Shown: one piece after another, positions 16,007 to 24,622 of the stretch
Numbering within the stretch: the stretch's first letter is position 1
How the letters are laid out: each line of letters starts with the position of its first letter
Origin: Dongia_A sp044226685
Lineage (GTDB): Bacteria > Pseudomonadota > Alphaproteobacteria > Dongiales > Dongiaceae
Direction: 5' to 3'
NCBI GenBank assembly: GCA_044226685.1
Contig: JBGAGP010000041.1
Coordinates: forward strand, 1-32,076
DNA: 32,076 bases
Position numbers and translations under genes: made by a program
Notes under the pieces: generated by a model
Told to the model about the DNA's origin: nothing
The model's database searches: none
The model's input: the letters and a program-made list of their open reading frames with translations, nothing else

Positions 16007-16552
16007 ATGAGCGAGACCGAGAGCCAGGCCATCCAGATTCGCGTGGACGAAGTGTCGCAGCTGTTCAATTCGCTGGACCCGTTCCCGTTCCGCGAGCGCG
16101 ACCTCGACGACGACGCGCAGGAATACATCGTCGGCTGGGCGCGCGAACTGCCGCGGAACCTGCCGCTGCGCATCGTCGTGCATTTGCCGGGCCGCCAGGC
16201 GGAGAGCGAGGCGGCGCGCGGGCTGGAGCAATCCCTGCAGCGCTTCTTCGCCTATCGCGCCGACATGATCGGCCGCGACCTCAACGAGCTGTTCCGGGTC
16301 GGGCGGTTGTCGTTGGCGATCGGCCTGGCGGCACTCGGCCTCTGCCTCGCCGCCGGCCAGGTCATCACGGGGCGCTTCGGCACCGGCTATCTGGCGCGCT
16401 TCCTGGAAGAGGGCCTGATCATCGTCGGCTGGGTGGCGAACTGGAAGCCGCTGGAGATCTTCCTCTACGACTGGTGGCCGCTCGCCCGCCGCCGCAACCT
16501 CTACCGCCGGCTGGCCGCGGCGAAGGTGACGGTCTCGTCGTTCGAGGGCTAG
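16007..16552 (+). CDS. Hypothetical membrane protein
   Basis: The 181-residue product has a soluble N-terminal part of about 100 residues (with LDPFPFRERDLDDDAQEYI near 24-42) and two hydrophobic segments: about 104-122, and about 133-147 continuing into a Trp-rich stretch. The C-terminal end is basic, RRRNLYRRL, and is probably cytoplasmic. The N-terminal pattern is common in small alphaproteobacterial membrane proteins of unknown role. Its TAG stop shares the sequence CTAG (16549-16552) with the TAG stop of the convergent gene. Confidence 0.7.
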   Translation: MSETESQAIQIRVDEVSQLFNSLDPFPFRERDLDDDAQEYIVGWARELPRNLPLRIVVHLPGRQAESEAARGLEQSLQRFFAYRADMIGRDLNELFRVGRLSLAIGLAALGLCLAAGQVITGRFGTGYLARFLEEGLIIVGWVANWKPLEIFLYDWWPLARRRNLYRRLAAAKVTVSSFEG

Positions 16553-17439
16553 GCCTTCACGTAGTCGCGCCAGAAGTGCTTCTGCTCGAAGCCGAGCTTC
16601 TTGCGCGCCTTCTTGTTGGAGAGCAGCGTCTCGAACTTGCCGAGCTTTCCCTTCACCGGCACCTTGGGATAGAAGCGCTTCAGCAGTTCCGCCGTCGGCA
16701 GATCGGACGACGTGTCGCCGCTCGACGCGTTGAACACCTGGAAGCCGAGGCCATTGGTCTTGATGCAGCGGTGGCACAGTTCGCCCAGGTCACGCGCGTC
16801 GATATAGGACCAGGCGATCTTCTTGCGGAACCCCGGATCGGCGAACCACTTGGGGAACAGCGCGTATTCGTGCGGCTCGATCACGTTGCCGATGCGCAGG
16901 GCGTAGATGTCGGCCCCGGTGCGCTGGGCGAAGGCGCGCGCCGTCTTCTCGTTCACTACCTTGGAGAGCGCGTAGCTGTCCATCGGGTTCACGTCGTAGT
17001 CTTCATCGAGCGGGAAATAGTCGGGCGCGCGCGGCGTGTCGTTGAAGACGACGCCATAGGTCGTCTCGCTGGAGGCGATGATGATTTTCTTGATGCCGAG
17101 CTTCACTGCCGCTTCGATCACGTTGTAGGTGCTCATCACGTTGATTCGGTAGAGCTCGTTGTCCGGCGTGATCATGATGCGCGGGATGGCGGCGAAGTGA
17201 ACCACCGCGTCGGCCGGCTGCGCGCGCAAATCGGGGTCGAATTCGTGCAGGCCCATATAGGAGGTGAGGGCGTTGAACACCTGGCCGGAATCGGTCAAGT
17301 CGGTGATCAAGGTGCGCGCCTTCGGATTGTCGAGCGGCTTCTGGTCCAGGTTCAGCACCTGGTAGCCACGATCGAGCAGAACCTGCAGCGCGTGCTTGCC
17401 CGCCTTGCCGCTGCCGCCGGTGAAAATCACGCGCTTCAT
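16549..17439 (-). CDS. NAD-dependent epimerase/dehydratase family protein
   Basis: The 296-residue product is an extended short-chain dehydrogenase. It opens MKRVIFTGGSGKAG with the nucleotide-binding GxxGxxG at 8-14. The catalytic residues are S123/S124 in IASSETTYG, Y156 and K160 in SYALSKVVNEK. Relatives act on nucleotide sugars or on uronic acids (uronate dehydrogenase-like). The exact substrate is not readable. The start at 17439 follows GAGGAGAT; a frame extension to 17514 lacks protein-like sequence. No glycan cluster is adjacent. Confidence 0.88.
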   Translation of the reverse strand: MKRVIFTGGSGKAGKHALQVLLDRGYQVLNLDQKPLDNPKARTLITDLTDSGQVFNALTSYMGLHEFDPDLRAQPADAVVHFAAIPRIMITPDNELYRINVMSTYNVIEAAVKLGIKKIIIASSETTYGVVFNDTPRAPDYFPLDEDYDVNPMDSYALSKVVNEKTARAFAQRTGADIYALRIGNVIEPHEYALFPKWFADPGFRKKIAWSYIDARDLGELCHRCIKTNGLGFQVFNASSGDTSSDLPTAELLKRFYPKVPVKGKLGKFETLLSNKKARKKLGFEQKHFWRDYVKA

Positions 17440-17553
17440 GTCGTCATCTCCTCTAAAGCGAAATCCGCGCCGCTCCATGGCTGGCGATATTCCACATCGA
17501 GCGGGTTGGAGCAAAGGCCGATTCGCGGCTGCGCGCGGTTGAGGTGTTTCGCC

Positions 17554-18090
17554 TCAGCGGCGATGCTCCTCCAACCGCGGCATCAGCTCGACCAAATTGC
17601 AGGGCCGGTGTCGGTTGTCGAGCTGGTGCTTGAGGATGTCGTCCCAGCCGTCGCGGCAGGCAGAGGGCGAACCGGGGAGGGCGAAGAGGTAGGTGCCGTG
17701 GGCGACGCCGCCGACGGCGCGGCTCTGGATCGTCGAGGTGCCGACCTTCTGGAACGAGAGCCAGCGGAACAACTCGCCGAAACCCTCGATCTTCTTCTCG
17801 AACACCTGCTCGAAGGCTTCCGGGGTCACGTCGCGCCCCGTCACGCCGGTGCCGCCGGTGGAGATCACCACGTCGATCTCGGGGTCGCCGATCCAGGCGC
17901 GCAGCTGTGCGCAGATGGCCTCGACGTCGTCCTTGACGATGGCGCGGGCGGCGACCTTGTGGCCGTCGCGCTGGATCATGTCGACCAGGGCCTGGCCCGA
18001 TTTGTCGTCGGCGAGGGTGCGGGTGTCCGACACCGTGAGGACGGCGATGTTGACGGCCAGGAACGGCCGGCTTTCGTCGATGCGTGGCAA
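17554..18090 (-). CDS. moaB: Molybdenum cofactor biosynthesis protein B
   Basis: The 178-residue product has the MoaB/MogA fold motifs: STGGTGVTGRDVTPEA near 77-92 and LPGSPSA at 138-144. It binds molybdopterin and belongs to the adenylylating step group; MoaB is replaced or accompanied by MogA in other species. The length and the N-terminal VNIAVLTVSDTR are typical of MoaB. The start is TTG at 18090, with GGAGG five bases upstream on the minus strand and no ATG alternative. It lies 51 bases below the transglycosylase gene on the same strand, so they may be cotranscribed. No other mo-cofactor gene is in the window. Confidence 0.93.
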   Translation of the reverse strand: MPRIDESRPFLAVNIAVLTVSDTRTLADDKSGQALVDMIQRDGHKVAARAIVKDDVEAICAQLRAWIGDPEIDVVISTGGTGVTGRDVTPEAFEQVFEKKIEGFGELFRWLSFQKVGTSTIQSRAVGGVAHGTYLFALPGSPSACRDGWDDILKHQLDNRHRPCNLVELMPRLEEHRR

Positions 18091-18141
18091 AACAACCTCC
18101 GTCCCTAAGTGTGGGGCGGAGGCTGCCTGTCTAGGGGGAAC

Positions 18142-19686
18142 TCAGTTGGAAGCCGTCGCCGTCCCGTCCTGGGCCGTATAGCGCGGCCAGCCGCCGGTCG
18201 CCAGCGCCTTCAGCGTCGGCGTGTCCTGGCCCAGGCGCTCCTGGTAGATCCAGTAGGCCGCCAGCACCCGCTTCACGAACTGGCGGGTCTCCTTGGCCGG
18301 CAGGGTCTCCAGGAACATCAGCGCGTCCTCGCCGGCGCGGCTCGCCTTCTTCCACTTCTGCAGCTTGCCGGGCCCGGCATTGTAGGCGACCCCGGTCATG
18401 ATCAGGTCGGCATCGACGAGATCCATCGCCATCAGCGAGCCGAGGTATTTCTGTCCCGCGGTCATGGAGACCTGCGGGTTGCGCAGCTGGCCGGGCTCGA
18501 AGCCGAGCTTCTTGCCGGTCTCCGGCATGATCTGCATCAGGCCGATGGCGCCGTCGCCGCTGACCGCGTTCGGGTTGAAGCCCGATTCCTGCCGCATCAC
18601 GGCGTAGATCAGGGCGCGGTCGACGGTGAAGCCGCCTTCCGGCTGCCAGCTCGGCACCGGATAGAGCGCCGCCGGAATGACCGAATCGCCGTAGAGCCGC
18701 TGGGTGGCGCCCATCTTCAGGGCCAGGGTCGGCAGGTTCGCCGCCTGCGACACCGCGACCAGGGCCTCGTCGAGCTCGTCCTTGGCCTTCTGCTGCAGCA
18801 GCAGGAGTTCCTTTTCCGCCATCTCCTTCTGGCCGACCTGGAGCAGCGCCATGGCGCGCTTGCCGGAGCGGGCGTTCATGATCTGGTCGCCATGCGCCTT
18901 GGTCAGCTTCGGCGCCGACCAGTCGATCTCCGGCGCGACGCCGAGGGCGCGGGCCGCCAGCTGTCCGTAGAAGGTGAGCGGATGCTTCGCCGCCCGCTTC
19001 AGCCACGGGCTGACCTTGTCGGGCTGCTTGGCACGCAGATAGGCGCGGGCGACCCAGAACGAGGCCTTGGACTGGTCCCAGGGGTCGTCATCCGCGTTCT
19101 CGGCATCACGCGAAAAGGCCAGGGCGGCGCCGGCGAAGTCGCCGCGCTTCCATGCCTCGAGTCCGGCCAGCCAGTTGGTGTCGCGGTCGTTATAGGCCTC
19201 GTCCGGCGAACCCATGCTGATGCCGATCGCGGCCGGCGGGGTCGGCGACTGGGCGCCCTTGTCGAGGGCGAGCAGATAGATGCGCTGGGCGACCGCCAGG
19301 GTGGAGAAGCGGCGCAGCCAGTCGGACAGCTCCTTGGCGTTGGCCTTGTAGAGCGGCGACAGGTAGCGGTCGGCCAGGACGTGGCCGAGCAGCGACTGGT
19401 CGGTCAGCCCGCTGATGATCTCGTCGGCGCGGCGGAAGTCGCCCGCGGCCTGGAGGCGGAAAATGTCGCGATACCGGTCGGCGTTCACCGCATCCAGGGG
19501 CTTCGGCAGGGAAACGCCGTCCACCTGCACATCCACCCCCGGCAAAGCCGCCGTGGCGCGGTCCTGAGCGAACGCCTCCGCCGAAAGCCCGGCGGCCAGC
19601 GTCATCGTCGTCAATGCGGTCAGCGCCAAAGAGCGCCAGCCCCGTCGGTGCCATGTCGTCGCCAAGGTCCTGTCCCCCTGGTGCAC
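18142..19686 (-). CDS. slt: Soluble lytic murein transglycosylase
   Basis: The 514-residue product has an N-terminal signal peptide (hydrophobic residues 18-35, likely cleavage after AFA near 40). A helical TPR-like superhelix fills about residues 65-330, as in Slt70. The catalytic SLT domain covers about 350-480: catalytic E367 in MRQESGF, GLMQIMP near 382-388, and AYNAGPG near 434-440. It cleaves the MurNAc-GlcNAc bond in the periplasm to give 1,6-anhydro ends. The start is uncertain: GTG 19686 follows AAGGAACGA, while in-frame TTG seven codons later follows AGGGGGACAGG. Both leave the signal peptide intact. Confidence 0.93.
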   Translation of the reverse strand: MHQGDRTLATTWHRRGWRSLALTALTTMTLAAGLSAEAFAQDRATAALPGVDVQVDGVSLPKPLDAVNADRYRDIFRLQAAGDFRRADEIISGLTDQSLLGHVLADRYLSPLYKANAKELSDWLRRFSTLAVAQRIYLLALDKGAQSPTPPAAIGISMGSPDEAYNDRDTNWLAGLEAWKRGDFAGAALAFSRDAENADDDPWDQSKASFWVARAYLRAKQPDKVSPWLKRAAKHPLTFYGQLAARALGVAPEIDWSAPKLTKAHGDQIMNARSGKRAMALLQVGQKEMAEKELLLLQQKAKDELDEALVAVSQAANLPTLALKMGATQRLYGDSVIPAALYPVPSWQPEGGFTVDRALIYAVMRQESGFNPNAVSGDGAIGLMQIMPETGKKLGFEPGQLRNPQVSMTAGQKYLGSLMAMDLVDADLIMTGVAYNAGPGKLQKWKKASRAGEDALMFLETLPAKETRQFVKRVLAAYWIYQERLGQDTPTLKALATGGWPRYTAQDGTATASN

Positions 19687-19796
19687 TCGTTCCAGCCCGA
19701 AAGGAACGAATTGGTTAACGATTTCTTGTTGTCTCCCGGAGTCACGGTTAGACGATCGAGGAGGGGGAGTCCACTAAAAATCTCGCGCGGCAACAA

Positions 19797-19814
19797 CCCG
19801 TATGGTCTTACGGG
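19797..19814. repeat. Inverted repeat CCCGTA-N6-TACGGG
   Basis: This is a perfect six-base-pair stem in the AT-rich gap. It could be an operator upstream of the transglycosylase gene or part of a small hairpin. No T-run follows on either strand. Confidence 0.6.
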
Positions 19815-19848
19815 AGTTCCGAACTACTATACGTATTAGTTAATACCC

Positions 19849-19867
19849 CCGTGTGCATACTACACGG
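19849..19867. repeat. Inverted repeat CCGTGT-N7-ACACGG
   Basis: This is a second perfect six-base-pair stem, 34 bases from the first. Its position 60-78 bases after the glycosylase stop codon (leftward) fits a weak terminator or a protein site. Confidence 0.6.
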
Positions 19868-19926
19868 TAATTTAGATAATTGTTTTAGTTCAGAATCACT
19901 TTCTGGGAAAAAGGTTCTATTAACGA

Positions 19927-20838
19927 CTAGTCGAGCCGCGATTTCAGCTTCAGAAGATCGCGCCACGTTTCACGCTTTTGTGCTGGTTGGCGCAGGAGGT
20001 ACGCGGGATGGAAGATGGGGAGGGTGGGGATCGGGTCGGCTAGGCCCGGAGTCCGATACTCGAACCAGCGGCCCCGCAGCCGGGTGATACCCTCGGTGGT
20101 TTGCAGCAGGCCCTGGGCGGCGGCGGCCCCGACCAGGACCAGAATCTTGGGCGCGATCAGTTCGATATGCCGCTCGACGAAGGGCTTCTGGGCAGCGAGT
20201 TCGGCATCGGTCGGCTTCCGGTTCCCGGGCGGCCGCCAGAAACAGACGTTGGTTATATAGAAGGTGGTCCGGTCCAAGCCGATCGCCGCCATCATCCGGT
20301 CCAGCAACTGGCCGGAGACGCCGACGAAGGGCAGGCCCAGGCGGTCCTCGTCCGCCCCCGGCGCCTCGCCCACCAGCATGACCCGGGCGGCGGGATTGCC
20401 GTCGGCAAAGACCAGGTTGGTGGCGGTGCGGCGCAGGCCGATGCCCTCGAAACCCTCCAGCGCGGCGCGCAGGGCGGCCAGATTAGGGGCCGCGCCGGCG
20501 GCCTCGCGGGCCGAGGTGACGACGGCCTGGTCCATCGGCCCCAGGGCTCGCGCGGGGGCAGCGGCCGGAGCGGGACTCGGGACGTAGGCCGGGCGAACCG
20601 GCGCCTCCGCCAGCTGGCGGGGCAGTTCCGGCCGCGCCGGCGCTGGAACGGGTCCCTTGGCGGGCATGCCCCGCGGCGGCAGGTCGGTCATCGCCGCGCC
20701 GGTCGTCCCGAGGCGGCTTTGCGGCGTCGCTTCAATAGCTTCGTCGGCGCCCCAGTCGATATAGAGCTTCAGCAGCGCCAGTGCCTCGGCGGGGGCGTAA
20801 TGTTCGGCAAGTTGCCTGATCGGGGCGTCTTGTGACAT
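19927..20838 (-). CDS. Uracil-DNA glycosylase family 4-like protein lacking the usual Fe-S cysteines
   Basis: The 303-residue product has a long low-complexity Pro/Ala linker (about 55-100) after a short N-terminal segment, and then the glycosylase domain. Motif A is GEAPGADED (157-165), followed by LGLPFVG, ITNVCFWRPPGNRKPT (195-210) and the HPAYLL motif (277-282). These identify the family-4 type, which removes uracil from DNA. Such enzymes normally use four Cys to hold a 4Fe-4S cluster; I find only C199 in the whole protein. The first-Cys region reads GFEGIGLRRTATN, with no Cys. The start at 20838 is preferred over the frame extension to 20874. It is divergent from ETF-QO at 20988. Confidence 0.88.
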   Translation of the reverse strand: MSQDAPIRQLAEHYAPAEALALLKLYIDWGADEAIEATPQSRLGTTGAAMTDLPPRGMPAKGPVPAPARPELPRQLAEAPVRPAYVPSPAPAAAPARALGPMDQAVVTSAREAAGAAPNLAALRAALEGFEGIGLRRTATNLVFADGNPAARVMLVGEAPGADEDRLGLPFVGVSGQLLDRMMAAIGLDRTTFYITNVCFWRPPGNRKPTDAELAAQKPFVERHIELIAPKILVLVGAAAAQGLLQTTEGITRLRGRWFEYRTPGLADPIPTLPIFHPAYLLRQPAQKRETWRDLLKLKSRLD

Positions 20839-20867
20839 GACACCGACCGTAGCATCGGATCGGCCCA

Positions 20868-20906
20868 CGGCCAATTGGGGCGGCCAATTGGGGCGGCCAA
20901 TTCCGG
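20868..20906. repeat. Three 13-bp tandem repeats (CGGCCAATTGGGG)
   Basis: Two identical 13-base units (20868-20880, 20881-20893) and a third that differs in the last bases (20894-20906) stand head-to-tail in the divergent region between the glycosylase and ETF-QO genes. The first two units contain the palindrome CCAATTGG. Position suggests cooperative operator sites, but a chance local duplication is also possible. Confidence 0.8.
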
Positions 20907-20917
20907 CATGAGCCGGA
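20900..20917. repeat. Hairpin TTCCGGC-ATGA-GCCGGAA
   Basis: A perfect seven-base-pair inverted repeat with a four-base loop immediately follows the tandem repeats, about 70 bases before the ETF-QO start. It could be an operator or a leader hairpin; coordinates are good to a base or two. Confidence 0.55.
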
Positions 20918-20987
20918 ACGCCAGGCGCGGCGGAGAGATGCGTGAACGACAGGACGGCCGCTTTGGCCGCCTTCTGGGAGGAGCGGC

Positions 20988-22625
20988 ATGGATCGCGAGG
21001 TCATGGAATATGATGTGGTGATCGTCGGCGGCGGGCCTGCGGGCTTGAGCGCGGCGATTCGCCTGAAGCAGCTGGCGGCCGAGCAGGGCCATGACGTCGC
21101 GGTCTGCGTGCTGGAGAAGGGGGCCGAGATCGGCGCCCATATCCTCTCGGGCGCGGTGCTCGAGCCGCGCGCGCTGAACGAGCTGATCCCGGACTGGAAG
21201 GACAAGGGCGCGCCGCTCAACACCCCGGCCAGGGAGGACCACTTCCTGTTCCTCACCCAAGGCGGGTCGATCAGCCTGCCGACCCCGCCGCAGATGAACA
21301 ACCACGGCAACTACATCATCTCGCTCGGCAACTTCTGTCGCTGGCTGGGCCAGCAGGCGGAAGCCCTGGGGGTGGAGATCTATCCGGGCTTCGCCGCGGC
21401 GGAAGTCATCCAGGACGAGAACGGCGCAGTGAAGGGTGTCGCTACCGGCGACATGGGCGTCGGCAAGGACGGCCAGCCGACCGCCAACTACACCCGCGGC
21501 GTGGAGCTGCACGGCAAGCAGGTGCTGTTCGCCGAGGGCTGCCGCGGCTCGCTGAGCAAGGGCCTGATCGAGCGCTTCAACCTGCGCGCCGACAGCGATC
21601 CGCAGACCTACGGCATCGGCATCAAGGAACTGTGGGAGATCGACCCGGCCAAGCACGAGCAGGGCAAGATCACGCACACCGTCGGCTGGCCAATGGATAG
21701 CGGCACCTATGGCGGATCGTTCCTCTATCACCTGGAGAACAACCAGGTGGCGGTCGGCTTCGTCATCGGCCTCGACTATTCCAACCCGCATCTGTCGCCG
21801 TTCGAGGAATTCCAGCGCTTCAAGCAGCATCCGGCGATCCGGCCGATCTTCGAAGGCGGCCGGCGCATCGCCTATGGCGCGCGGGCGATCAACGAGGGCG
21901 GCTTCCAGTCGATCCCCAAGCTCACCTTCCCTGGCGGCGCGCTCATCGGTTGCTCGGCCGGTTTCGTCAACGTGCCGAAGATCAAGGGCACCCATACGGC
22001 GATGAAGTCCGGCATGACCGCGGCGGAGGCGATCTATCCGCGGCTGAAGGCGGGCGATGCCGCCGGCGCCGAGATCACTGCCTATCCGGAGGCGCTGAAG
22101 CAGACCTGGCTGTGGGACGAGCTCTACCGGGTGCGCAACATCCGCCCGTCCTTCCACGGCGGCATGTGGATGGGGCTCGCCTATTCGGCGATCGACACGT
22201 ACCTGTTCCGCGGCAAGGCGCCCTGGACCCTGCACAACCACCCCGACCACACCCAGCTGCGCAAGGCCTCCGACACCCAGAAGATCGCCTATCCGAAGCC
22301 CGACGGGGTGGTCAGCTTCGACCGCCTGTCCTCGGTCTTCCTCTCGGCCACCAACCACGAGGAAAACCAGCCGGCGCACCTGACGCTGAAGAACAAGGAC
22401 GTGCCGATCGAGGTCAACCTGGCACTCTATGACGCGCCGGAGCAGCGCTATTGCCCGGCCGGGGTCTACGAGATCGTGCGCGAGAGCGACGGCAGCAATC
22501 CTCGCCTGCAGATCAACGCCCAGAACTGCGTCCACTGCAAAACCTGCGATATCAAGGACCCGACGCAGAACATCAACTGGGTGGTTCCGGAGGGCGGCGG
22601 AGGCCCCAACTACCCGAATATGTGA
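20988..22625 (+). CDS. Electron transfer flavoprotein-ubiquinone oxidoreductase
   Basis: The 545-residue product is full-length ETF-QO. The FAD site is VIVGGGPAGLSA near 11-22. The C-terminal 4Fe-4S ligands are C489, C514, C517 and C520 in YCPAGVYE and NCVHCKTCDIKDP. It transfers electrons from reduced ETF (fed by acyl-CoA and other flavin dehydrogenases) to ubiquinone at the inner membrane face. The start ATG 20988 follows GGGAGGAGC. ETF subunits are not in the window. It is followed by the TPR lipoprotein and ispE in the same direction, an order that I believe recurs in related alphaproteobacteria. Identity is very secure. Confidence 0.97.
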   Translation: MDREVMEYDVVIVGGGPAGLSAAIRLKQLAAEQGHDVAVCVLEKGAEIGAHILSGAVLEPRALNELIPDWKDKGAPLNTPAREDHFLFLTQGGSISLPTPPQMNNHGNYIISLGNFCRWLGQQAEALGVEIYPGFAAAEVIQDENGAVKGVATGDMGVGKDGQPTANYTRGVELHGKQVLFAEGCRGSLSKGLIERFNLRADSDPQTYGIGIKELWEIDPAKHEQGKITHTVGWPMDSGTYGGSFLYHLENNQVAVGFVIGLDYSNPHLSPFEEFQRFKQHPAIRPIFEGGRRIAYGARAINEGGFQSIPKLTFPGGALIGCSAGFVNVPKIKGTHTAMKSGMTAAEAIYPRLKAGDAAGAEITAYPEALKQTWLWDELYRVRNIRPSFHGGMWMGLAYSAIDTYLFRGKAPWTLHNHPDHTQLRKASDTQKIAYPKPDGVVSFDRLSSVFLSATNHEENQPAHLTLKNKDVPIEVNLALYDAPEQRYCPAGVYEIVRESDGSNPRLQINAQNCVHCKTCDIKDPTQNINWVVPEGGGGPNYPNM

Positions 22626-22705
22626 GGCAAATCCGGGTGGGAATGTTAAGACTGGACGCCTTATATTAAGGTGATCGCGGACCCATTTCCCGGAACAGCC
22701 CCTTC

Positions 22706-24574
22706 ATGACCGACAGGCACGCCCCCATGCCCAAAACCGACCGGCGCCAAGGCCGGCTCTCCTGGCCGCTCGTCGCGGCCGGTCTGCTCGCCACGGTCCT
22801 CACCGGGTGCGGGCCGGAGGTGCCGGTGGCGTCCCGCCAGCCGTCGGCCGGCCAGCCGGCGAGCAATGCCGTCGCCGATGCGCAGGGCAATGTCGTGGCC
22901 GGTGCCGCCGCGACCGAGCCGGAGAACTGGAGCGCCAGCGGCGCCTACCTCGCCGGCATGACCGCCTTCGATACCCGCGACATGGGCAAGGCCGCCGACC
23001 TGCTGAGCATTGCGCTTGGCGAGGAACTCAACGATCCGGTCCTCGCCCAGAAGGCGCTGTTCGCGATGTTGAGCGACAACCGCATGGCGGACGCCATCGA
23101 CCTTGCCAAGCGCATGCGCGATGCCGGCTTCAAGTCGGCCTTGATCACCGTCACGCTGATCCAGGAGCAAGTGCGCGCCGACAGCTATGCCAAGGCGCTG
23201 GAGCTGGCCCGGGAATTGCCGGACGATCGCCTGATGGCGGTCACCGGCCCGATGTTGCGCGCCTGGCTGGCGATGGGCGCCAGCGGCGAGGAGGCAGCCC
23301 TGGCCGAGCTGAAGCCGCTCAAGGCGATGAAGGGCGCCGAGATGCTGCAGCTGGTGCAGGCCGGCCTGATCCAGGACCATGCCGGCGACGCCGACGCGGC
23401 CGAAGCCAGCCTGAACGCCGCGATCGACGCCACCTCTGAAATCCCGGCGCAGCTGGCCGAGCTCTACATCACGCTGCTGCTGCGCCACGGCAAGGACCAG
23501 GCGGCGCGCGACATGGTGGCGCGCTACCGCGCCCAGGCCCAGGGCCGCGGCGAGGACGTCGCCACCGCCATGCTGCACCGGGTCGAGTCCGACAAGGGCA
23601 AGGGCCCCCTGGTCACCGACGTGAAGCAGGGCATGGCGGTTGCCTACGGCCAGGTCGCCATGGAACTGATGGCCGACGATTTCAATGGCGATGCGCTGTG
23701 GCTGGTGCAGCTGGCGCTCGACCTCGATCCCAAGCTGGACATCGCGCGCGTGGCGATGGGCGACCTCTATCGCCAGATCAAGAAGTGGGATGCGGCGATC
23801 GCCGCCTATTCGCAGATCGACCGCAATTCCATCTATCACCGCCCGGCGCAGCTCTCGATCGCCGAATGCTACCGGCAGCAGGAAAAGAACGCCGAGGCGG
23901 AAGCGATGCTGCGCCAGGCGATGGCCGACGATCCCGCCGACATTTCCGCCGCCCAGCAGCTGGGCCAGCTGCTGCGTTCGACCAAGGATTTCACCGGCGC
24001 CGCGAAGGCCTATACCACCGCCATCGAACGCCTGGGCCAGGTGGAGCCGGAGGATTGGCAGCTCTTCTACTATCGCGGCATCGCCTATGAGCGCGCCAAG
24101 GACTGGCCGTCGGCGGAGAAGGACTTCCTGAAGGCGCTCGAGCTGTCGCCTGACGAGCCTTATGTGCTGAACTACCTCGCCTATACCTGGGTGGAGCGGC
24201 ACGAGAACCTCGACAAGGCGCTGCCCATGCTGGAAAAGGCCGTGCAGCAGCGGCCGGATGAAGGCTTCATCGTCGACAGCCTCGGCTGGGCGCATTACAT
24301 GCTGGGCGACTACGAGAAGGCGGTCGTCAATCTGGAGAAGGCGGTGCAACTCGCGCCGACCGATCCGGTGCTGAATGATCACCTGGGCGACGCCTATTGG
24401 CGCGTCGGCCGCCATCACGAGGCGCGGTTCCAGTGGTCGCGCGCCTTGAGCTTCGAGCCGGAGCCCGATTTGCAGCCCGTCATCGAGAAGAAGCTGGAGG
24501 AAGGCTTGCCCGATCAATCGGCCAATCCGGCTCCCGCCGGCTCGCCCACCGCCGGCACCTCCAACGGCGGCTGA
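22706..24574 (+). CDS. TPR-repeat lipoprotein
   Basis: The 622-residue product has a lipoprotein signal: basic start, hydrophobic 20-32, lipobox LTGC with C35. About 520 residues of helical repeats follow, with recognisable TPR units in the C-terminal half, for example around GIAYERAKDWPSAEKDFLKAL and LGWAHYMLGDYEKAVVNLEKA. The mature protein should be periplasmic, membrane-anchored, and act as a scaffold for protein partners. Homologues near ispE in alphaproteobacteria have no defined role. The start at 22706 is the first in-frame ATG; an internal Met at residue 8 is also possible. It ends 48 bases before ispE. Confidence 0.88.
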   Translation: MTDRHAPMPKTDRRQGRLSWPLVAAGLLATVLTGCGPEVPVASRQPSAGQPASNAVADAQGNVVAGAAATEPENWSASGAYLAGMTAFDTRDMGKAADLLSIALGEELNDPVLAQKALFAMLSDNRMADAIDLAKRMRDAGFKSALITVTLIQEQVRADSYAKALELARELPDDRLMAVTGPMLRAWLAMGASGEEAALAELKPLKAMKGAEMLQLVQAGLIQDHAGDADAAEASLNAAIDATSEIPAQLAELYITLLLRHGKDQAARDMVARYRAQAQGRGEDVATAMLHRVESDKGKGPLVTDVKQGMAVAYGQVAMELMADDFNGDALWLVQLALDLDPKLDIARVAMGDLYRQIKKWDAAIAAYSQIDRNSIYHRPAQLSIAECYRQQEKNAEAEAMLRQAMADDPADISAAQQLGQLLRSTKDFTGAAKAYTTAIERLGQVEPEDWQLFYYRGIAYERAKDWPSAEKDFLKALELSPDEPYVLNYLAYTWVERHENLDKALPMLEKAVQQRPDEGFIVDSLGWAHYMLGDYEKAVVNLEKAVQLAPTDPVLNDHLGDAYWRVGRHHEARFQWSRALSFEPEPDLQPVIEKKLEEGLPDQSANPAPAGSPTAGTSNGG

Positions 24575-24622
24575 GCCCGCGTCGCTTCCGTTTCCTCTGG
24601 TCCCGCTCCGGTCGTTCCGCCC

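Larger units (their letters stand above)
19687..19926. other. AT-rich intergenic region with several inverted repeats
   Basis: This 240-base gap separates the uracil-DNA glycosylase (upstream) and transglycosylase (downstream) genes, both leftward. Its central and left portions are clearly less GC-rich than anything nearby. It holds CCCGTA-N6-TACGGG (19797-19814), CCGTGT-N7-ACACGG (19849-19867), a partial dyad around ATACGTAT (19822-19841), and the palindrome CGACTAGTCG (19924-19933) across the glycosylase stop. The transglycosylase promoter and any terminator of the glycosylase gene should be here. No ORF or known RNA family is recognised. Confidence 0.6.
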
